Source: Phaeoceros laevis (Eukaryota > Anthocerotophyta > Anthocerotopsida > Notothyladales). Taken from it: a stretch of 64,000 bases of DNA. Below the pieces are notes generated by a model. It searched no databases and was not told the origin of the DNA. It saw only the letters and a program-made list of their open reading frames with translations. The translations under genes and the position numbers were made by a program. The stretch spans positions 70,003 through 134,002 of the forward strand of contig JBNGIQ010009312.1 in NCBI GenBank assembly GCA_049999765.1. The letters are read 5' to 3'. Numbering within the stretch: the stretch's first letter is position 1; each line of letters begins with the position of its first letter. Positions 13,201 through 26,362 of this stretch are shown here, in pieces.

Positions 13201-16200
13201 CCTTGGATCCCGGAAAATGCAAAATGGATCTGTCCCAAGCTTGCCTACAACATAAGTCTCCAAAAACGCACTGCATCTTGCGGAACCATTCAAGCTAGAA
13301 GCCTTGATTTCAAACCCTGCGTCTGTCGCTCTGTCGAACAAGACAGTTATGTATGTAAGGCTGTCTGACAACTGGGCTGATATGACCGCTGGCTCTTGCG
13401 CGGGATATATTTGCAGAATGGTAGAAAGCCTGACATCATTCCATGTCAAGGACATATTCACATGTCCGGGCACTTTAGGCACAAATGATGTCGAGAAGGA
13501 GTAAGCGCCACATGTCTCAAGTTGTCCAGAGGTGTCCAACGAGCATGCGGATGCCACCTCAACAGCATAAGACGGGTCAGTGGTAACCTCTGGTGTGCTG
13601 TAGTTTATGTTACCAAAAATGTCAAAGGCGGTAAACAGGACCTTAGCAACTTCGCCAGCCACCAAGCAGTTTGAAGGAAATGTAGTGAGCAAGGCCGATG
13701 AAGAAATGGGACCTGCCTGCACCTTGACAGTATTCAAACTTGTCCAGTTTGCTCTTGTAAGATTCCCAGTGATCTTGGAGACAGCATCCAATACCACTAT
13801 ACTGTACCAACCCTGTAGTGGAACCACAAAGGACACCAGAATGGCTGTGCTATTGACCTGTGAAAAGATCCTTGCTTGAGTAGGCTTGCTACCATCAGCA
13901 GGCTGCAGCTCCACAGAGATCTGGCCCCACATAGCTCCATCAAATGTGTTGAGGTAGGAGTCCCTTCCTCTAAGTTCAAAACTACTTTCCACGCCAGCAA
14001 GAGCAACAAGTGATGATGATGAAGAAACTTCAAAATTTGAAAAGTTCATAACCCCAGGTGTCACATATAGTGTGTGGCTCCCAGCAAACACTCCATTAAG
14101 ATATATGGTCAGCAAATACTCCCCAGATAAATATGGGGCAAGGTCAAGAGTGTGCTTGTCCCCGCAGTTGTACATCTTTACATAAGAGTTAAAGAGACCA
14201 TGGCTTGGAAGAGAGACCAAACTTGCAGAGAAAATATCAGGTGACTGCAATGGTGTGAACAACTGCTTATTGTTGTACAGATCCCAAGCTTGCAACTGCA
14301 ATCTGGTCGTTGTGCCAGCCACAAGGCCATCACTAGATCCCAACAGTTGTTGTCCATTCCTTGTTAGAAGTTGTGTGTTCGATGGATGTGATGGGCCAGG
14401 TAACAGGAGAATCACAAACCCACTGTTCTTGATAAACTGTAGACCATCAGTGGAAGATATTTCGACAACATATTTCTGGCTTATTGTATTCATGAATGTG
14501 ATCCCATAGGCACCATTTGATGTGGGGCGCACAGCAATAGGAACTCCGGAGACAGTTGCCAGGAATGAAATGCTACTTGGGTCAGGGGCAGGTACATCCA
14601 TACCATCCTTATCTCTAATTTGAATGGAAATTGTTAAATTGGTTCCAACCCTTCCAATAAGGGGCACTGACCTGTCCAGAGGCACTCCAAACGGATCCTC
14701 AGCTACACAACTCTTCAGCCACCAGAACCCAGGTTGTGATTTGACTTTTACATACCTCGTTGATCCAACCCTTTGACCTCCATAGAGAACAGTAATCGCA
14801 AGATCACTTGCTGGTCTGACAGGAATGTAAGTAAACTGGACCGTGCCATTCTGCAGAAGAAAAGGAATTGGGCGGACAGTGACCACATTCGTGGGGCTAA
14901 ACGTCAAACCCCAGTTTCCAAGAGGAGGACTGGACACAAGGTTTCCACCTGAATCCTTAACATGTACGAAGAATACAGCAGCCTGATTAACAATCCCGCC
15001 AGCATCGATTCCAGCTCCAAATACAGCAAAATTGAATATAGATGGTGGACCAGAAGCTACCGTAGCAGAGAATGTTGATGAGCTGTTGACCTCTAAGACC
15101 ATAATCCCTGAGACGTTTAATCTAAGATGAAGAATGCCAGGGTGATCAGGTGTAAAACTAATGTTGTACAGACTCCCCGTAAAAGAAGTTGTGACTTCAG
15201 GATACGTCATTATAGGTGGGATGGCCATGGATGTTAAGCTTAGGAGCAGCAGTGATGGTTCCAACACGTCCTCCGTGATAGAGTTTAAGAACTCATCAAA
15301 AAGTTGAATCTGAAAAGTTCCAATTACCCCACTGACATATCCATTTGGGCTGAACGTCACACTTGTAGCTCGTGCATCAGGTGGGCCAGGGACAACTTCA
15401 ATATAATCAGTAAAGAAGATCTGCCCATCAAAGGAGGCTTGTATTGTGTGATTGCCACTCGTCAGAATCCTGTACTGGAACACGTAGGTTCCGTCCTCAT
15501 TGTCCAAACTTGTGATATTCGAGATAGTGTCACCAGAGGTGATGAAAGCCTGGAAATCGAGGCCCCCAGTCCAAAGGTGATTGCCAAACGAGTCCTTGCT
15601 CACAACCAAAAGAGATCCTTCTGACCCAGTAGCCAGTGAGTGTCCAACCAAGGTAGCTACACAATTTGAAATGTCTGCAGGACCAGGAACTACACCTAGG
15701 TTTGTCCTTAATACTGTTGAGTCCCCAAAGCTTACAGTGACAGAAGTGCAGTTGGGCTTCAACATACTGCATGCATGCTCGCACCTGTACACATATTGAT
15801 AGACACCATTCCCGAGGGGGGTCATAGTTGATATGTCTGATTCATCAGGTGCATCTTCAACATGTTTACTGACGACAAAAATATCCTTTCCTGTCGGCCG
15901 GACATTCTCATACATATCCCTGGAGATTAGAGTTAGGCTATGCATATCTCCAGCCATGCAACTGCCAAATGAACTGGGGCGCAGGATTGCATGTTCTGCA
16001 CTTACTGGTCCAGGATTCACATGAATAGCAAATGGAGAGTCCTGGATGTTGTCCCCGCCCCCACTACCCCCCTTGACATGAACTTCACCATAGCCTGCTC
16101 GGACTGGTGTATAAAACACTTCATAGTAATTACCTGTCCATCGAGGATATATAGGTAGGGGTCGCACGAAAAAACTACTGGTCTCGTTGTAAATTACCAA

Positions 16201-19200
16201 CATAACTGCAAAGAAGTCCCCACCCATGAAAATTCGGTTCTGGGCAATGTCATATGGCTGTATGACAAAGCGTACAGGCACTCCTGCATAAATTGGAGCC
16301 CCAGTACCGATTCCATCCCCGAAAGCTGTGCAATAAGGGGCAAACGCAGGAGCCGGGCTAACAGTTACATTTGGGAAACTCTTTGTATCAGCCCCCTGAA
16401 AAATCACTTGAAGTGAGTAGCTTCCAATACTTACGGCAGAGTACCAGCACCCCCAGCCAAACGGTGATGTGGAAATGTAACAGTTGGCCACAATCATTTC
16501 AGCACCTCTGGCTAGGAAGACGGTTATGTTTAAGTCCAGAATGTCCAACTGTGTTCGGATGGGGTTGTGATATGCATCATAGAGCTGGACAACGAAAGTA
16601 GCCCGCAATCCAGAAACTGCAGTGGATGCACCCTGCCCAATAACACGTGTGTGCTCCAGGAAAGCTTCACCAGGGGACGTTGGAACACAGATTTTCGTTT
16701 GAATATCTTGCCTCATGTACCCATCAGTCCAGACAAAGTGGAATTCATATGCACTACCTTCAGAAGGCGCTTGCAGTGGGTCAAAATTGAGCACCCAAGT
16801 GTAATAAGGGATTCCTGTGTCACTGACAGTAGCACTTCGTGTTAAAGGTACAAATATTGAGACACCATCTGGCTGAAATATATGACCTTCATAAAAGTCT
16901 GAAGTCCCCATCACATAATCTTGCAGGTTCCCCAGTTTGTCCATACCCTGAACTTCTACCACCACAACATCCTTACCTGCTCTATAGTACGTGTGGTTAC
17001 TTACCAGTAATGTGGTTGTTTTTGAAGCTACAGTGGGCCCAGACACAACTCTTAGTGCATAGCCTTGACTATTTCCTCCCAGTGGCAGCTTCATTGGTCC
17101 TACCAGAATGTTGAAGGCGTAAAAACCTGAGCTAAGAGCCATAAACTTTAGTGTAAATGTGCCATCATGATTGTTTCTGGAAATTAGGGTTGGTGAATAT
17201 ACTCCAGTTGTGCTGTTAACGAGCACAAGATTCACATAGTTGGCAGTACCAGAAAGGCTCTCATAAAGTTCAATTCCATTCGAGTCAACCAGCTGAACAG
17301 TGATGACTGCCGCTTTGCCTGCAGTTATTGTGCCATCAAGGTCACCCCAGGCCAAAGACTTCCTTGGACTAGCATCCCCGACTGTGGGACGTACAGCGAC
17401 TTGGAAAGGACTAGACTGGATGGGGCTCCACAAGTATTGAATAGCAATATTCTGGGTGGAAACTTTGGAAGCGGTGTAGCTAAGCAGGCACCTCCCATTA
17501 TAGGGGACTGGCGTGTGAAATGCCAAACTAGGGCCCGCAATAACTGTGAAGCTTTGACAAATGCTAGGGGATGTTTCAGAACTGACTATGTTGTTATAGC
17601 TGTCACGAGCTTCAAGAAAGATAGAGCTGTTGGGACATAGATAGTTGTTACAAGCCAAAGCAGAATGAAGCCCTGGTCCAGAGGCAGCACAATTGCTCGA
17701 CAGCACAGTTCCTGGTTCCACAGTACCAAAGAAAGGGCTGCCAAAAACCTCTTGCGAGGATGAAGTCCCAAGGTCTGCGTAACCAAGATTTAAGATAAGC
17801 TGCCCACTTTTCAAAGGCTGGTAGAACAACCAGAGAAGACCATCTCCATCTAGCGAGAAATTTTTTTTGGCTACCACGTCCTCCTCGGAAAACTCAATGA
17901 AGCAAGCTTGTGACCAGACACGTACACGGAAACGTACAGTCAGATTTGAAACAAGCCCAGTAGCTCCACTCTGACTCACATTAACTGAATTGCCAAATCT
18001 GTCAGTAAACTGCAACAACATCACACTAAGCTGGCCAGCCACAGTGGCCTTATATCCGAGTCCTAACCCAGTTGGAACCAAACGCATCATGTCCACCTGC
18101 CCTGGCATCACTTCATAATTTGTGATGGTGAACCATGGCCCCCCTACGAGCACATTGTTGATGAAGACTGATATGTTGTAAAAACCAGATTTTATCACAG
18201 TGAAGTAAATGAATATTGAGCCATTATAGTTGTCCACCACCATAGGGGGCATTGTGTAGCCCATCCCATTGTCTTTTCCTTGCAATATCTGCTCCGTTTC
18301 AAGAAATTCATCATATCCTGAAGATGACAGCCAATCTCCTGTTGATCCATCAGGAAGGAAACTGTCGGAGCTTTCGACATCAGCTACCGTTGCAATATTT
18401 GCTGTGACGTTCACAATAGAGTCAAACGGGCCAGCATTGCCAAACGAGTCCATAGGTGTCAACGTGATCATCCACATCAAACCATTCACACCAGACCAGC
18501 TCTCCGTTTGTCTGAGGATTGACTTTGCAACATTTATAGGACCACTTGTGACGAAGAATGTGAACGGGCTACCAGAAATATGATAAGATATACCATCTTG
18601 CTCTAAAAGTTCCACAGAGAGCAGGTACTTGACTGGTATATACGAGTACCCCTGGTAATAGTTTGCAGCATTTGCAGAAAATGACACAATGTAGGTCCCA
18701 TCAGCATTCTGATCGTTATCAGCTTCAACAACCTTTGCATTTGCACCGGTCTTGAGAGATGGTGGCAACAAGAAAGCTGGTGCAAACGAAACATTCAGGA
18801 CATCACCTACGGATCTGTCCTGTCTATTTCCATACATGTCAACAATCACAACCTTCAGATGCCCAAGAGTGCCCGCTTCTATTGTAGCTTCTTCTATACT
18901 GGTGTTCAGCCCACCAGCAGGATGCTGTCCATAGAGAGCAAAGGAATAAGAAGCTGAAGAAGCAGCTGGAGAAACTGTCACTGTGAACAAGCCCCTAGAC
19001 ACACTCACCCCTCGAAGCTGCACATCACCAGTGTAGTTACCAGGTCTATACAGAACATAGGTCGCAACAATCTGAGTGCCATCAAAGGCAACACTTGCAT
19101 AAACGGATGAAAAACCTTCCATCCAAAGGGACACCAAGAAAAGCCTTGAATAGTCATTCATGCAAATGTTGCCCCAGGCATCCTGACAATCAATCACAAT

Positions 19201-22200
19201 GGTGCTCACAACACCTGTCTTTGTTACATAACCACCCTGATCAACAACGGCAGAATTCTCCGGAGCTGGCTCTCCAGATTTTACTGTAACATTTCCGGTG
19301 AACCGAAAGCCAGTGCCAGACAGGTCATACAGATTAAAACTGATATAGTACATCCCTACTCCAGTAAGATTGTAGATTACTTGTATGGGATAACCTGATA
19401 ACTTACAGTACGGTGGAGCAAATACACCACCATGTATGTTCATCGCAGTTGCTGAGCAATTTAGGCCTGCAGTCAAATTGTTACCAAATGAGTCAACTGG
19501 GAAAACGAGGATGGTAGCCATTTCACCAGCGACACTAATGTCCTTGTAGATGATCCGGCTGCTCCCCAGAACTGGAGCACCAGGTTCAAAAACAATAAGC
19601 TGACTTCCCCCAGATAGAAGTTCACCATTCAACAGCACAGAAACATTGTATACCCCAGCAAAAGAGGCCACCACAGATACAACGATGGAGCCATTATCAG
19701 CAAGAGATGTGGTTCCTGCTACTTGCTCTCCAGTGCTTTTGCTAGCCAAAATTTCAAATATGTCTTGTGAGTACGGGTACTCTCGTCCATAAACTTGCTC
19801 ATTTGAATACTCATCTAGGGCAACGATAGCACTGGCATATGTGATGCCAACAGAAAGAGTGTTCGGAAGCGGTACGACCAGGGTCGATCTTGATGCACTT
19901 GTGGCAGATGGGACAACACGAAGGTGCTGGACAAAAACAGCAATGCTGTTGTAAGTCAAGGTCAGAGTGAAGTTTCCAGCTACATATATGCAGTAATGGA
20001 CTGCATAATTTCCATCCGCCTGATCCTCTATGCTACCATTCAAAGGAACATCAGGCACTATACTCAGTGAAAAGAGCTCTCCACCAGATAACAGGGGAAT
20101 TCCTTGACTGTCAGCTGATGTGACAGTGAAATTGTGCGATTCCCCAGCAGACACCCTTAATAGTCCTGGGCACAAGCTTGCCGTTGAAATGCCACCACAT
20201 AGGATGAATTGTGAGGGATCAAGCAACCGTTCTACTTGTGCGTCTACAACGGGGACCACCAAAGGGCTTCCGCTCACATCTTTCCCATTCCACGAAACAT
20301 ATATGGTGTAGTTTCCACTTGTAGGCGGCTGATAGATCACCTTGTATTGCCCTTCAAAATGGTGTATGTCGACAACGTGAATACTGCTACTGCTGCATGC
20401 ACCACTTCGGCTGCACATAGCTACTCGGAAAGATTCTCCAATGCTTTCTGGATCATTCTTCATATTGCCATATACATCGTAGGCATTTATGTAGAACACA
20501 GCTGACCTTTTGCTAGATGTACCATTCAGCCCCGCACCTGCCAAGTACGTATTGTGAATGCTCAACCGTCCGCTATTGACAATAGATCCAATTTCATACG
20601 CCAGCCCTTGAGCACGCACCTCAAGAACAACGTTTCCAGAAACTAGACTACCGTACTGGAAAATATAAGTGTCGGTCAAAAGGTCTAGGACAAGAGGAGA
20701 TACGGATAGGCCTGATAGAGCAGTTTCAGGCCCTGCTGCATAGAAGGGCCTCACAATTCCAGACACTTTGAAGATGGACATATCTACATCATTTACATGT
20801 AATCTGTTACCATATGAATCCCTTGGAATTATGTGCACCTCTAAGGTCATGTTCACAATCCCGCCTATCGTTCCTGAACCCGAAAATGAGCTTTTCCATA
20901 AATCTAGGCCCCCTGGAAACACAAAAATCTCGCTCATGAGTTGCTGATGCCCAATCCGAAAGCTCACGACATATCTTTTTGCTTTTGTTGCAGAGTAAGT
21001 GACATTGTAGAATCCAGGTGAGAACAATGTTATCTGTACATCGGCGTAGTTATCACCAGTGGGTGAGTATATGGAGAGGTACTTCTCTACCAAAATATCT
21101 GCATCCAGGGTGCCAACATTTCCGTATTGATCTGCCAGCTGCAACACAAACGAACTCCTAACACCAGCCACAATATCTTGCAAACCAATGAAGGAACAGT
21201 TTTCTGGAGCCACGGGACCTCCAAGCACGTGAAGCTGGTACCCACCAAGAAATGGGTCACCGTTGAGGGAGACATTCACCTGCAAGTCGTTCAGTGAACA
21301 CCTCTAAGAACTTGGAGGGAACTGTCATGTTGTACGTTTTCCAATATAACGGATTACACTTGTGAGCCATTGGCATGTTTTGAGAACCTCATATAAGACT
21401 AGCAACTCAAGTCTCTGACATCTGTAGTGCTAGGCCTGGAACTAAGCAAGCCTTTGCATATGGTATTGTGAGATAAATAGCTTCGAAAGGAAAATGTATA
21501 CCTGGTAATCGTCTGCTCTGAAGATTCCCTGAATTAGAGCCTCATAACGATCACCAACAAGGGCACATAGAAAAGTAAAATTGGAGAAATCATTAAAAAC
21601 CATCAGCGCCACAGGCAAGCTTCCTGAGAAACTGTTGTTGTATTCGTCGCTCAGGTGGACGCGAAGAAGTGACGAGCTGCCCACAGTTATGTTATTGAAG
21701 CTATCCAGAGAAGATCTTTCTGCAGAAGGCAGATTTGCACTTACAATCAAGGTGAACCCAGACCCTGGCAAGGGATTTAGACCTGAAAATCCAAAGTAGG
21801 CAACTACTGTAAAATTTCCGGCTATGGTGACATTAAATGTGGCCAGGTACTTCCCAGGGATGGGATCTCCAAAGTTGTCAGGAAGTGGAGATATGCTACC
21901 ATAAATTGGCTGTGAAGAGCTGTACAGACCCACAGTGAGTCGAGGGGAATATGGTGCGTATTTGAAGACACTTAAAGCAGGGTTACCATAAGCATCACTG
22001 AGAACTACTTGATAAGATATAGTCTCTCCAGCCAGAATCCCCGCATACTTAACCACAAGTTCAGATTCATCGCTCTCCGCCATGCCAGAAACAATCTCTA
22101 AGATGTAGGGGGCATTCTGTAGAGGTTCACCCAGCAAATATACATCCACCGAGTAATTTCCTGGTGCAGTAATGTCGAGCTCAAAGCTGCAACCAACTGT

Positions 22201-23436
22201 AGGACGGCTATCCGGACATTGAAGAAAATATAACACCTGTGATAGGTTCTCTACAGGAGTAACGACAATAGTGAAGTTGTTGATAACATGGTAGTTGGTG
22301 TCTGTGCTCGTTATAAAAAACAGGTGATTGCCTGCAGCCAGAGTATTAGACATTTCCCAATTGTCATTTGTCAGAATAAATATCTCTGCTGCACTAGGAG
22401 CGTCTACTGTTGTACTGAAGGAAAACTGGCCTCCGTTGATTGGTATTCCATCAAGGGTCACAGACACAGAATACATTTGCACTCTGATTGGAACAAACAT
22501 CACTGTATAGATGCCCTGCCCTTGTGGAACTATTTGGTAGCTCTGGAAGGAGAGCTCTCCGTCAACACCCAAAGATATATTCACTTCAAATGGACACGGA
22601 TCGTAAATGACAGTCTCTACAATACCATGCCAGTCTTCAGCTGTAATGTTGAAGCTGACAGTATCGCCTGCATTGTACAGATCTTGGTAACCACTGGCAA
22701 AGCTTTGGAAGGCAGACAGAGCTCCTCCAACGTTGAAAGCGTAAACAGTATTGCTAATTAGGTTACAGGCATTATCCAAGCTGCAGCTCAGTATCCTGAA
22801 AGTGTACTCTCCCGGGACGCTCACAAATATGGATATAGCATAAGCCCCAGGAGTGGAACTGATAGGCTCAGCTGCGAAGGTCAAATTGGTAGGGCCCACT
22901 GTAGCCAGCAGCTTCGCTCCCAGTGACGGAGTTCCATCCGTTAGGTTCACACCAAACACGGTCACACTAGCACCAGACCCTGTGTCTCGTACATCTACAG
23001 AGTACTCCACCCAGGGATCAGCATATTGATGTGATTGGCCGAAGTGATCTCCGGTTGCTATCTCAAGCTGGTCAGAACCACCTGGAATAAAATCCAGCCA
23101 TGCCTTAATCACCAGCTGCTGTAAATTGGTGAGCAGCATTTCAATATGAAAACAGCACTACATGATTACTCGCACCAAAGACTCCTAAATTACCGTCAGC
23201 GATAGTCACAGCAGAAAGGAGATGCACAATCACGAGCACTGCGATGAAATGCAGATTGACTGCAGAAGTCCTCCGCCGAAGCTCCTGCACACGACCATGG
23301 TAGGTTTGGGTAAACGACTCTAGGCCCTCTTCGACCAGCTGCGACAGAAGCCAGTACGACTCGGCGTGTGCCGACTGCAAGTAGGAAATACGGAGCTTAC
23401 ATTTGCATGAGAAATCACCCTGTGACCCTCCGGCAT
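10285..23436 (-). CDS. Giant filamin-repeat / REJ-domain surface protein (about 4,240 residues)
   Basis: Exons in transcript order: 23436-23401 (ATG, 12 codons), 23284-23210, 23118-21502 and 21279-10285. Phases agree, giving 4,240 residues. Residues about 20-37 form a hydrophobic signal segment (HFIAVLVIVHLLSA). From about 40 to 3250 there are some 27 filamin-type immunoglobulin-like repeats, each with a D-x-[YF]-G-N turn (DQYGN, DSYGN, DVYGN, DSFGN, DMYGN) and a following G-x-Y-x-[VI]-x-[YF] strand. Residues about 3320-3870 resemble REJ/PKD modules of polycystin-1 and egg-jelly receptors. The end is hydrophobic (LGYKLLFIVLGAILAIH), so a membrane or GPI anchor is likely. N-glycosylation sites are very numerous, which fits an extracellular location. 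Filamin repeats also occur in GEX2, the plant sperm protein for gamete attachment, but GEX2 is about 1,050 residues. A role in gamete or cell adhesion is inference. The first two exons are less certain than the two long ones. Confidence 0.85.
11400..13060 (-). other. REJ/PKD-like region of the giant protein
   Basis: Encodes about residues 3320-3870. Recognised by the opening APTSISPCDSLTLDASGS, a classic start of REJ modules, and by repeated [YW]xWS-like strands such as LQYKWSQTGG, LNYVWSCDP and YRWSITSA followed by LTSGVYNFSV-type strands. In animal polycystins REJ lies before a GPS cleavage motif and a multi-pass membrane part. I see neither a GPS nor a channel here. Confidence 0.65.
21280..21501 (-). 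other. Intron 3 of the giant filamin gene
   Basis: 222-bp phase-0 intron. Donor CCAG|gtatac (ends at 21502/21501) and acceptor ttgcag|GTGAAT (21280/21279) join two filamin-repeat reading frames without loss of frame. Confidence 0.85.
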
Positions 23437-24586
23437 GGACGGCGGCCGAGTTCCATAGTTGGCCCACATCGCCGCCATACTGGCCTGAATTCCTACACGC
23501 CTCCCTCCCGCCGTGATGCAAGACTCTAATCCAAGCAGTGGAGGTCGTCACTCTTGGCAACCAGGAGCCTCCGCAAGACCGAACTGCCCATTCACACTTC
23601 CCGTCGTCAAGAACCGGGAGTCGAAGTGCATGTCGTGCGGGATAGAGGTCTCAAGCAGATTATCCGAGGCAAAGAGCACAAGTGGGGCTCCACGCGAACC
23701 CGGCCAGCAGGCGCAGGCGGATCCCACCTGCGCTCCATGTCTCGGACAAGCCAACACCGGTGCCAAGCTGCAGGGCCGCCACCTATTGCTCCCGGATCGA
23801 TGATGAGGGTTCCCCATCATGTCGAAAGGCAAGGTTGCAATGGCACTGCGGCAGCTACCGGAAGATACGCACGTGCTCTCCCAAGGATCTCGAGCCTTTG
23901 TTCCCTTCGGACATTCATCAGTCGCGTCCAAGACACCGTTGACCGTTGTCCCTGCCACGTGCCGCTTGCGGTAGTATGCATTGGACAGCTGTAAAGTGAC
24001 AGACTCTCTGACAGGCTGCGACTCTGAACCGGTGTTTACAAATGGAATTTTTGACGCACAAAACTAGCGACCCGTTCTTCACGGACTTCCGTACTGCAGA
24101 ACGCTCTAAATCGAGGCTTCACGAACTGCTTACCCATTTAATTAGTCAATTAGGGTTACACGATGTAACTTACACCATGTTACCCCTTCTGAGGGAGCGT
24201 TTAGAGGGGCCCCACTGTAGTAACTGTAGTTTACTACTCAGCTCTTGTTTCTTGCTGTCGTTCTGGAATATTTGTCAGGCACGGACCGCAGAGAGATGAG
24301 GTTTGGGAAGTGTTCACGATCAGTGAAGGGTCGAGTGAGCAAAAATATGGCGACAATTGTTACGCACACATGTGAGGCACATTAGAATGTTTGCTCGCAG
24401 TTGTGAGCAGTTCAGGCATTACGATAACACAACTTTTAAGTGAAGATCTTCACAAGGCATTAATGACTCTCCTCAAGTCCTGGAGTATGAATTGAACAAG
24501 AACAGCACCAGTATGACGAATGTGTTCATCCCAATTCACCCACTAGAGGAGGTAGCTAGCATTGCCAGCATTTCTTTGTTCTACTA
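23437..24586. other. Probable promoter/5' region of the giant gene and 3' side of the F-box gene
   Basis: 1.15 kb between two minus-strand genes. An open frame on the minus strand at 23548-23958 has cysteines but begins with TTG and has no recognised domain. It could be extra 5' exon material of the giant gene or chance. Nothing else is supported. Confidence 0.5.
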
Positions 24587-25795
24587 TTAAATAGGCCGCT
24601 TGAACAACCTGAAAATATTACCAAGCAAACCGGGAGCTATGCCTTTCTCACAAACCTCCCATTCATCAGACAGAACATGATAAAGCACCAGATGACTGCA
24701 GAGAACAAGGAATCTGCGGGAGTTGCCAGGGTCTGGCTTCCTTACCGTAATGCTTACATAAATAGTATCCCCAATGACAGCAGCATCACCTGGAAAGTGC
24801 TCCCACTTCTCCCCTTGCGCTGTTAAGGAGCTTGCCAAGTCAGCAGGGATGGAAGAAACCCTGCACCATAGCTCCTCACTGTTGAGCTTCCAGACAGAAA
24901 CCTGAACTTCGTCAGGGCGCCATCTTCTCCTAGCATTTAAATAGACAGCATCATTCCCGGTGATCATGTGAATGTCGCCTTGGTACTCCAGTATTTTGAC
25001 AGGGTATCGCATGTTGCGGTCATTACGGTCCTCATAGTCGGGTCGGAGAACCTCCACACCGTAAGCTTGAGTGGTCAGGTCGGAGTCGTAAGCCTCGAGG
25101 TCATAGTCATATGCAGCATCCCGAATGTCTTTGTAGACGGCAACCATCCTGTTGCTGGAAAACAGAAACTGAGGCCAATAAGGATACCGCCGTGTCCAGG
25201 AATCACGGTGTGCGCCCTTGCGCCAAAGAGTTGTCCACTCGTTCGTCTCTGAGGTGTAGAGATGTCCGGGGCCCCCATAACCTACAGAAGTGCATACCAA
25301 AACTTTGAAAAGCATCGGAGAGGCTTTCTCCACAGCCAAGTAGACGCGCTCCCACCTTAGGTCCATCGCGTTGCACCGCGGCAGCTCCTTGCTTTCTTTT
25401 GTCCACGGATTGAAAACACAAAAGCTGGCGACGGCACTAGTTCTGTTGTCGTACACGCATACAAGACCATCAACAGCGGCGTAAGCGCTTCCATCAACAT
25501 TGCGGAATCTTTCTCGAAGGAAGGATAAGTCAACAACCTTCACGACACCCTGGTCAACGCCAATTCCTCCACTACCAACTGCTCCCACAGATAGAAGCAT
25601 CGCCTGCCTCCTGCCAATGAGCTCAACGCCATAGATTGGGTGTATGAGAGGACGCCCCAAGAACACTTTGGAGGACAGAAGGAGCCTCCATGCCTTACAC
25701 ACTGCTCGAAACCGGGCAATGCTCTTTGGTGGAAGAAGAGCCAAAAGCTTGTAGAGCAGCTCTTCAGGAATATTGCGCCACAAAGCCTCATTCAT
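24587..25795 (-). CDS. F-box protein with kelch-like C-terminal region
   Basis: Single exon, 402 residues from the ATG at 25795. The F-box occupies residues 4-45 (LWRNIPEELLYKLLALLPP then RFRAVCKAWRLLLSS), which binds SKP1 in SCF ubiquitin ligases. The rest has spaced motifs of plant F-box/kelch proteins (VCVYDNRTSAVASFCVFNPWTKESKELP, with later WCRVSSIP), consistent with a substrate-binding beta-propeller. In-frame upstream ATGs at 25906 (439 residues) and 25930 are possible starts. I chose the one just before the F-box because the preceding stretch shows no domain. It belongs to the same broad family as the gene at 38164 but is clearly divergent. The substrate is unknown. Confidence 0.85.
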   Translation of the reverse strand: MNEALWRNIPEELLYKLLALLPPKSIARFRAVCKAWRLLLSSKVFLGRPLIHPIYGVELIGRRQAMLLSVGAVGSGGIGVDQGVVKVVDLSFLRERFRNVDGSAYAAVDGLVCVYDNRTSAVASFCVFNPWTKESKELPRCNAMDLRWERVYLAVEKASPMLFKVLVCTSVGYGGPGHLYTSETNEWTTLWRKGAHRDSWTRRYPYWPQFLFSSNRMVAVYKDIRDAAYDYDLEAYDSDLTTQAYGVEVLRPDYEDRNDRNMRYPVKILEYQGDIHMITGNDAVYLNARRRWRPDEVQVSVWKLNSEELWCRVSSIPADLASSLTAQGEKWEHFPGDAAVIGDTIYVSITVRKPDPGNSRRFLVLCSHLVLYHVLSDEWEVCEKGIAPGLLGNIFRLFKRPI

Positions 25796-26167
25796 TGTCC
25801 TACTTTCGCAACATTCTCCCCCGAAGGGCAGGCAGCGGAGTAGCAGATAGGGTCCTCCCTCCCTGTTTCCGACGCGCGCGGCTGCAACATTACCACCTCC
25901 CGCCATGGGCTGCAAAAGGACTTTGCGCATCAACTGGAGCTGCCAACAGCTCCTGTAGTGGGCAATAAGGTACGTGCCGTCTGCCGTAAAACCCGGGAGT
26001 CTGTTGCCTCGCAAGATGTGCAGGACGGCTATTTGCTACAGTTGAAGGCATGCAACTAAACATGCATTCGAGTTGCAATTCTCTCATGATCTCATGATCT
26101 CATCCTTCCAATTTGCGTAGTTCTAACTTGTAACTTCTAATCTGTTTTCTATTTATTTATTTATTTT

Positions 26168-26235
26168 ATTTCTTCATCATATTGAGTTTCAAACAACATG
26201 ATGAAGAAATTAAAGTTTCAGGCTTTGAGCCTGAA
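26168..26235. repeat. Two adjacent perfect inverted repeats
   Basis: Arms 26168-26180 and 26198-26210 are exact 13-base complements with a 17-base loop. Arms 26217-26224 and 26228-26235 are 8-base complements with a 3-base loop. They sit at the left border of the AT-rich island. Confidence 0.8.
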
Positions 26236-26362
26236 GGCTTCATCTCTACTAGATGGCTCGCTACCAGGCAAGTCACAAACATGGTGGCGTGCTCAATTGC
26301 GTTGTGGAGTTGGTATAGCGCGGCCCTTTTCTACTACTACTACTCGTAGAAAATTGCTTTAG

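Noticed and set aside
23513-23994. Several overlapping plus-strand frames
   Set aside because: Opposite to the giant gene's 5' region, GC-rich and mutually overlapping; none has a domain.
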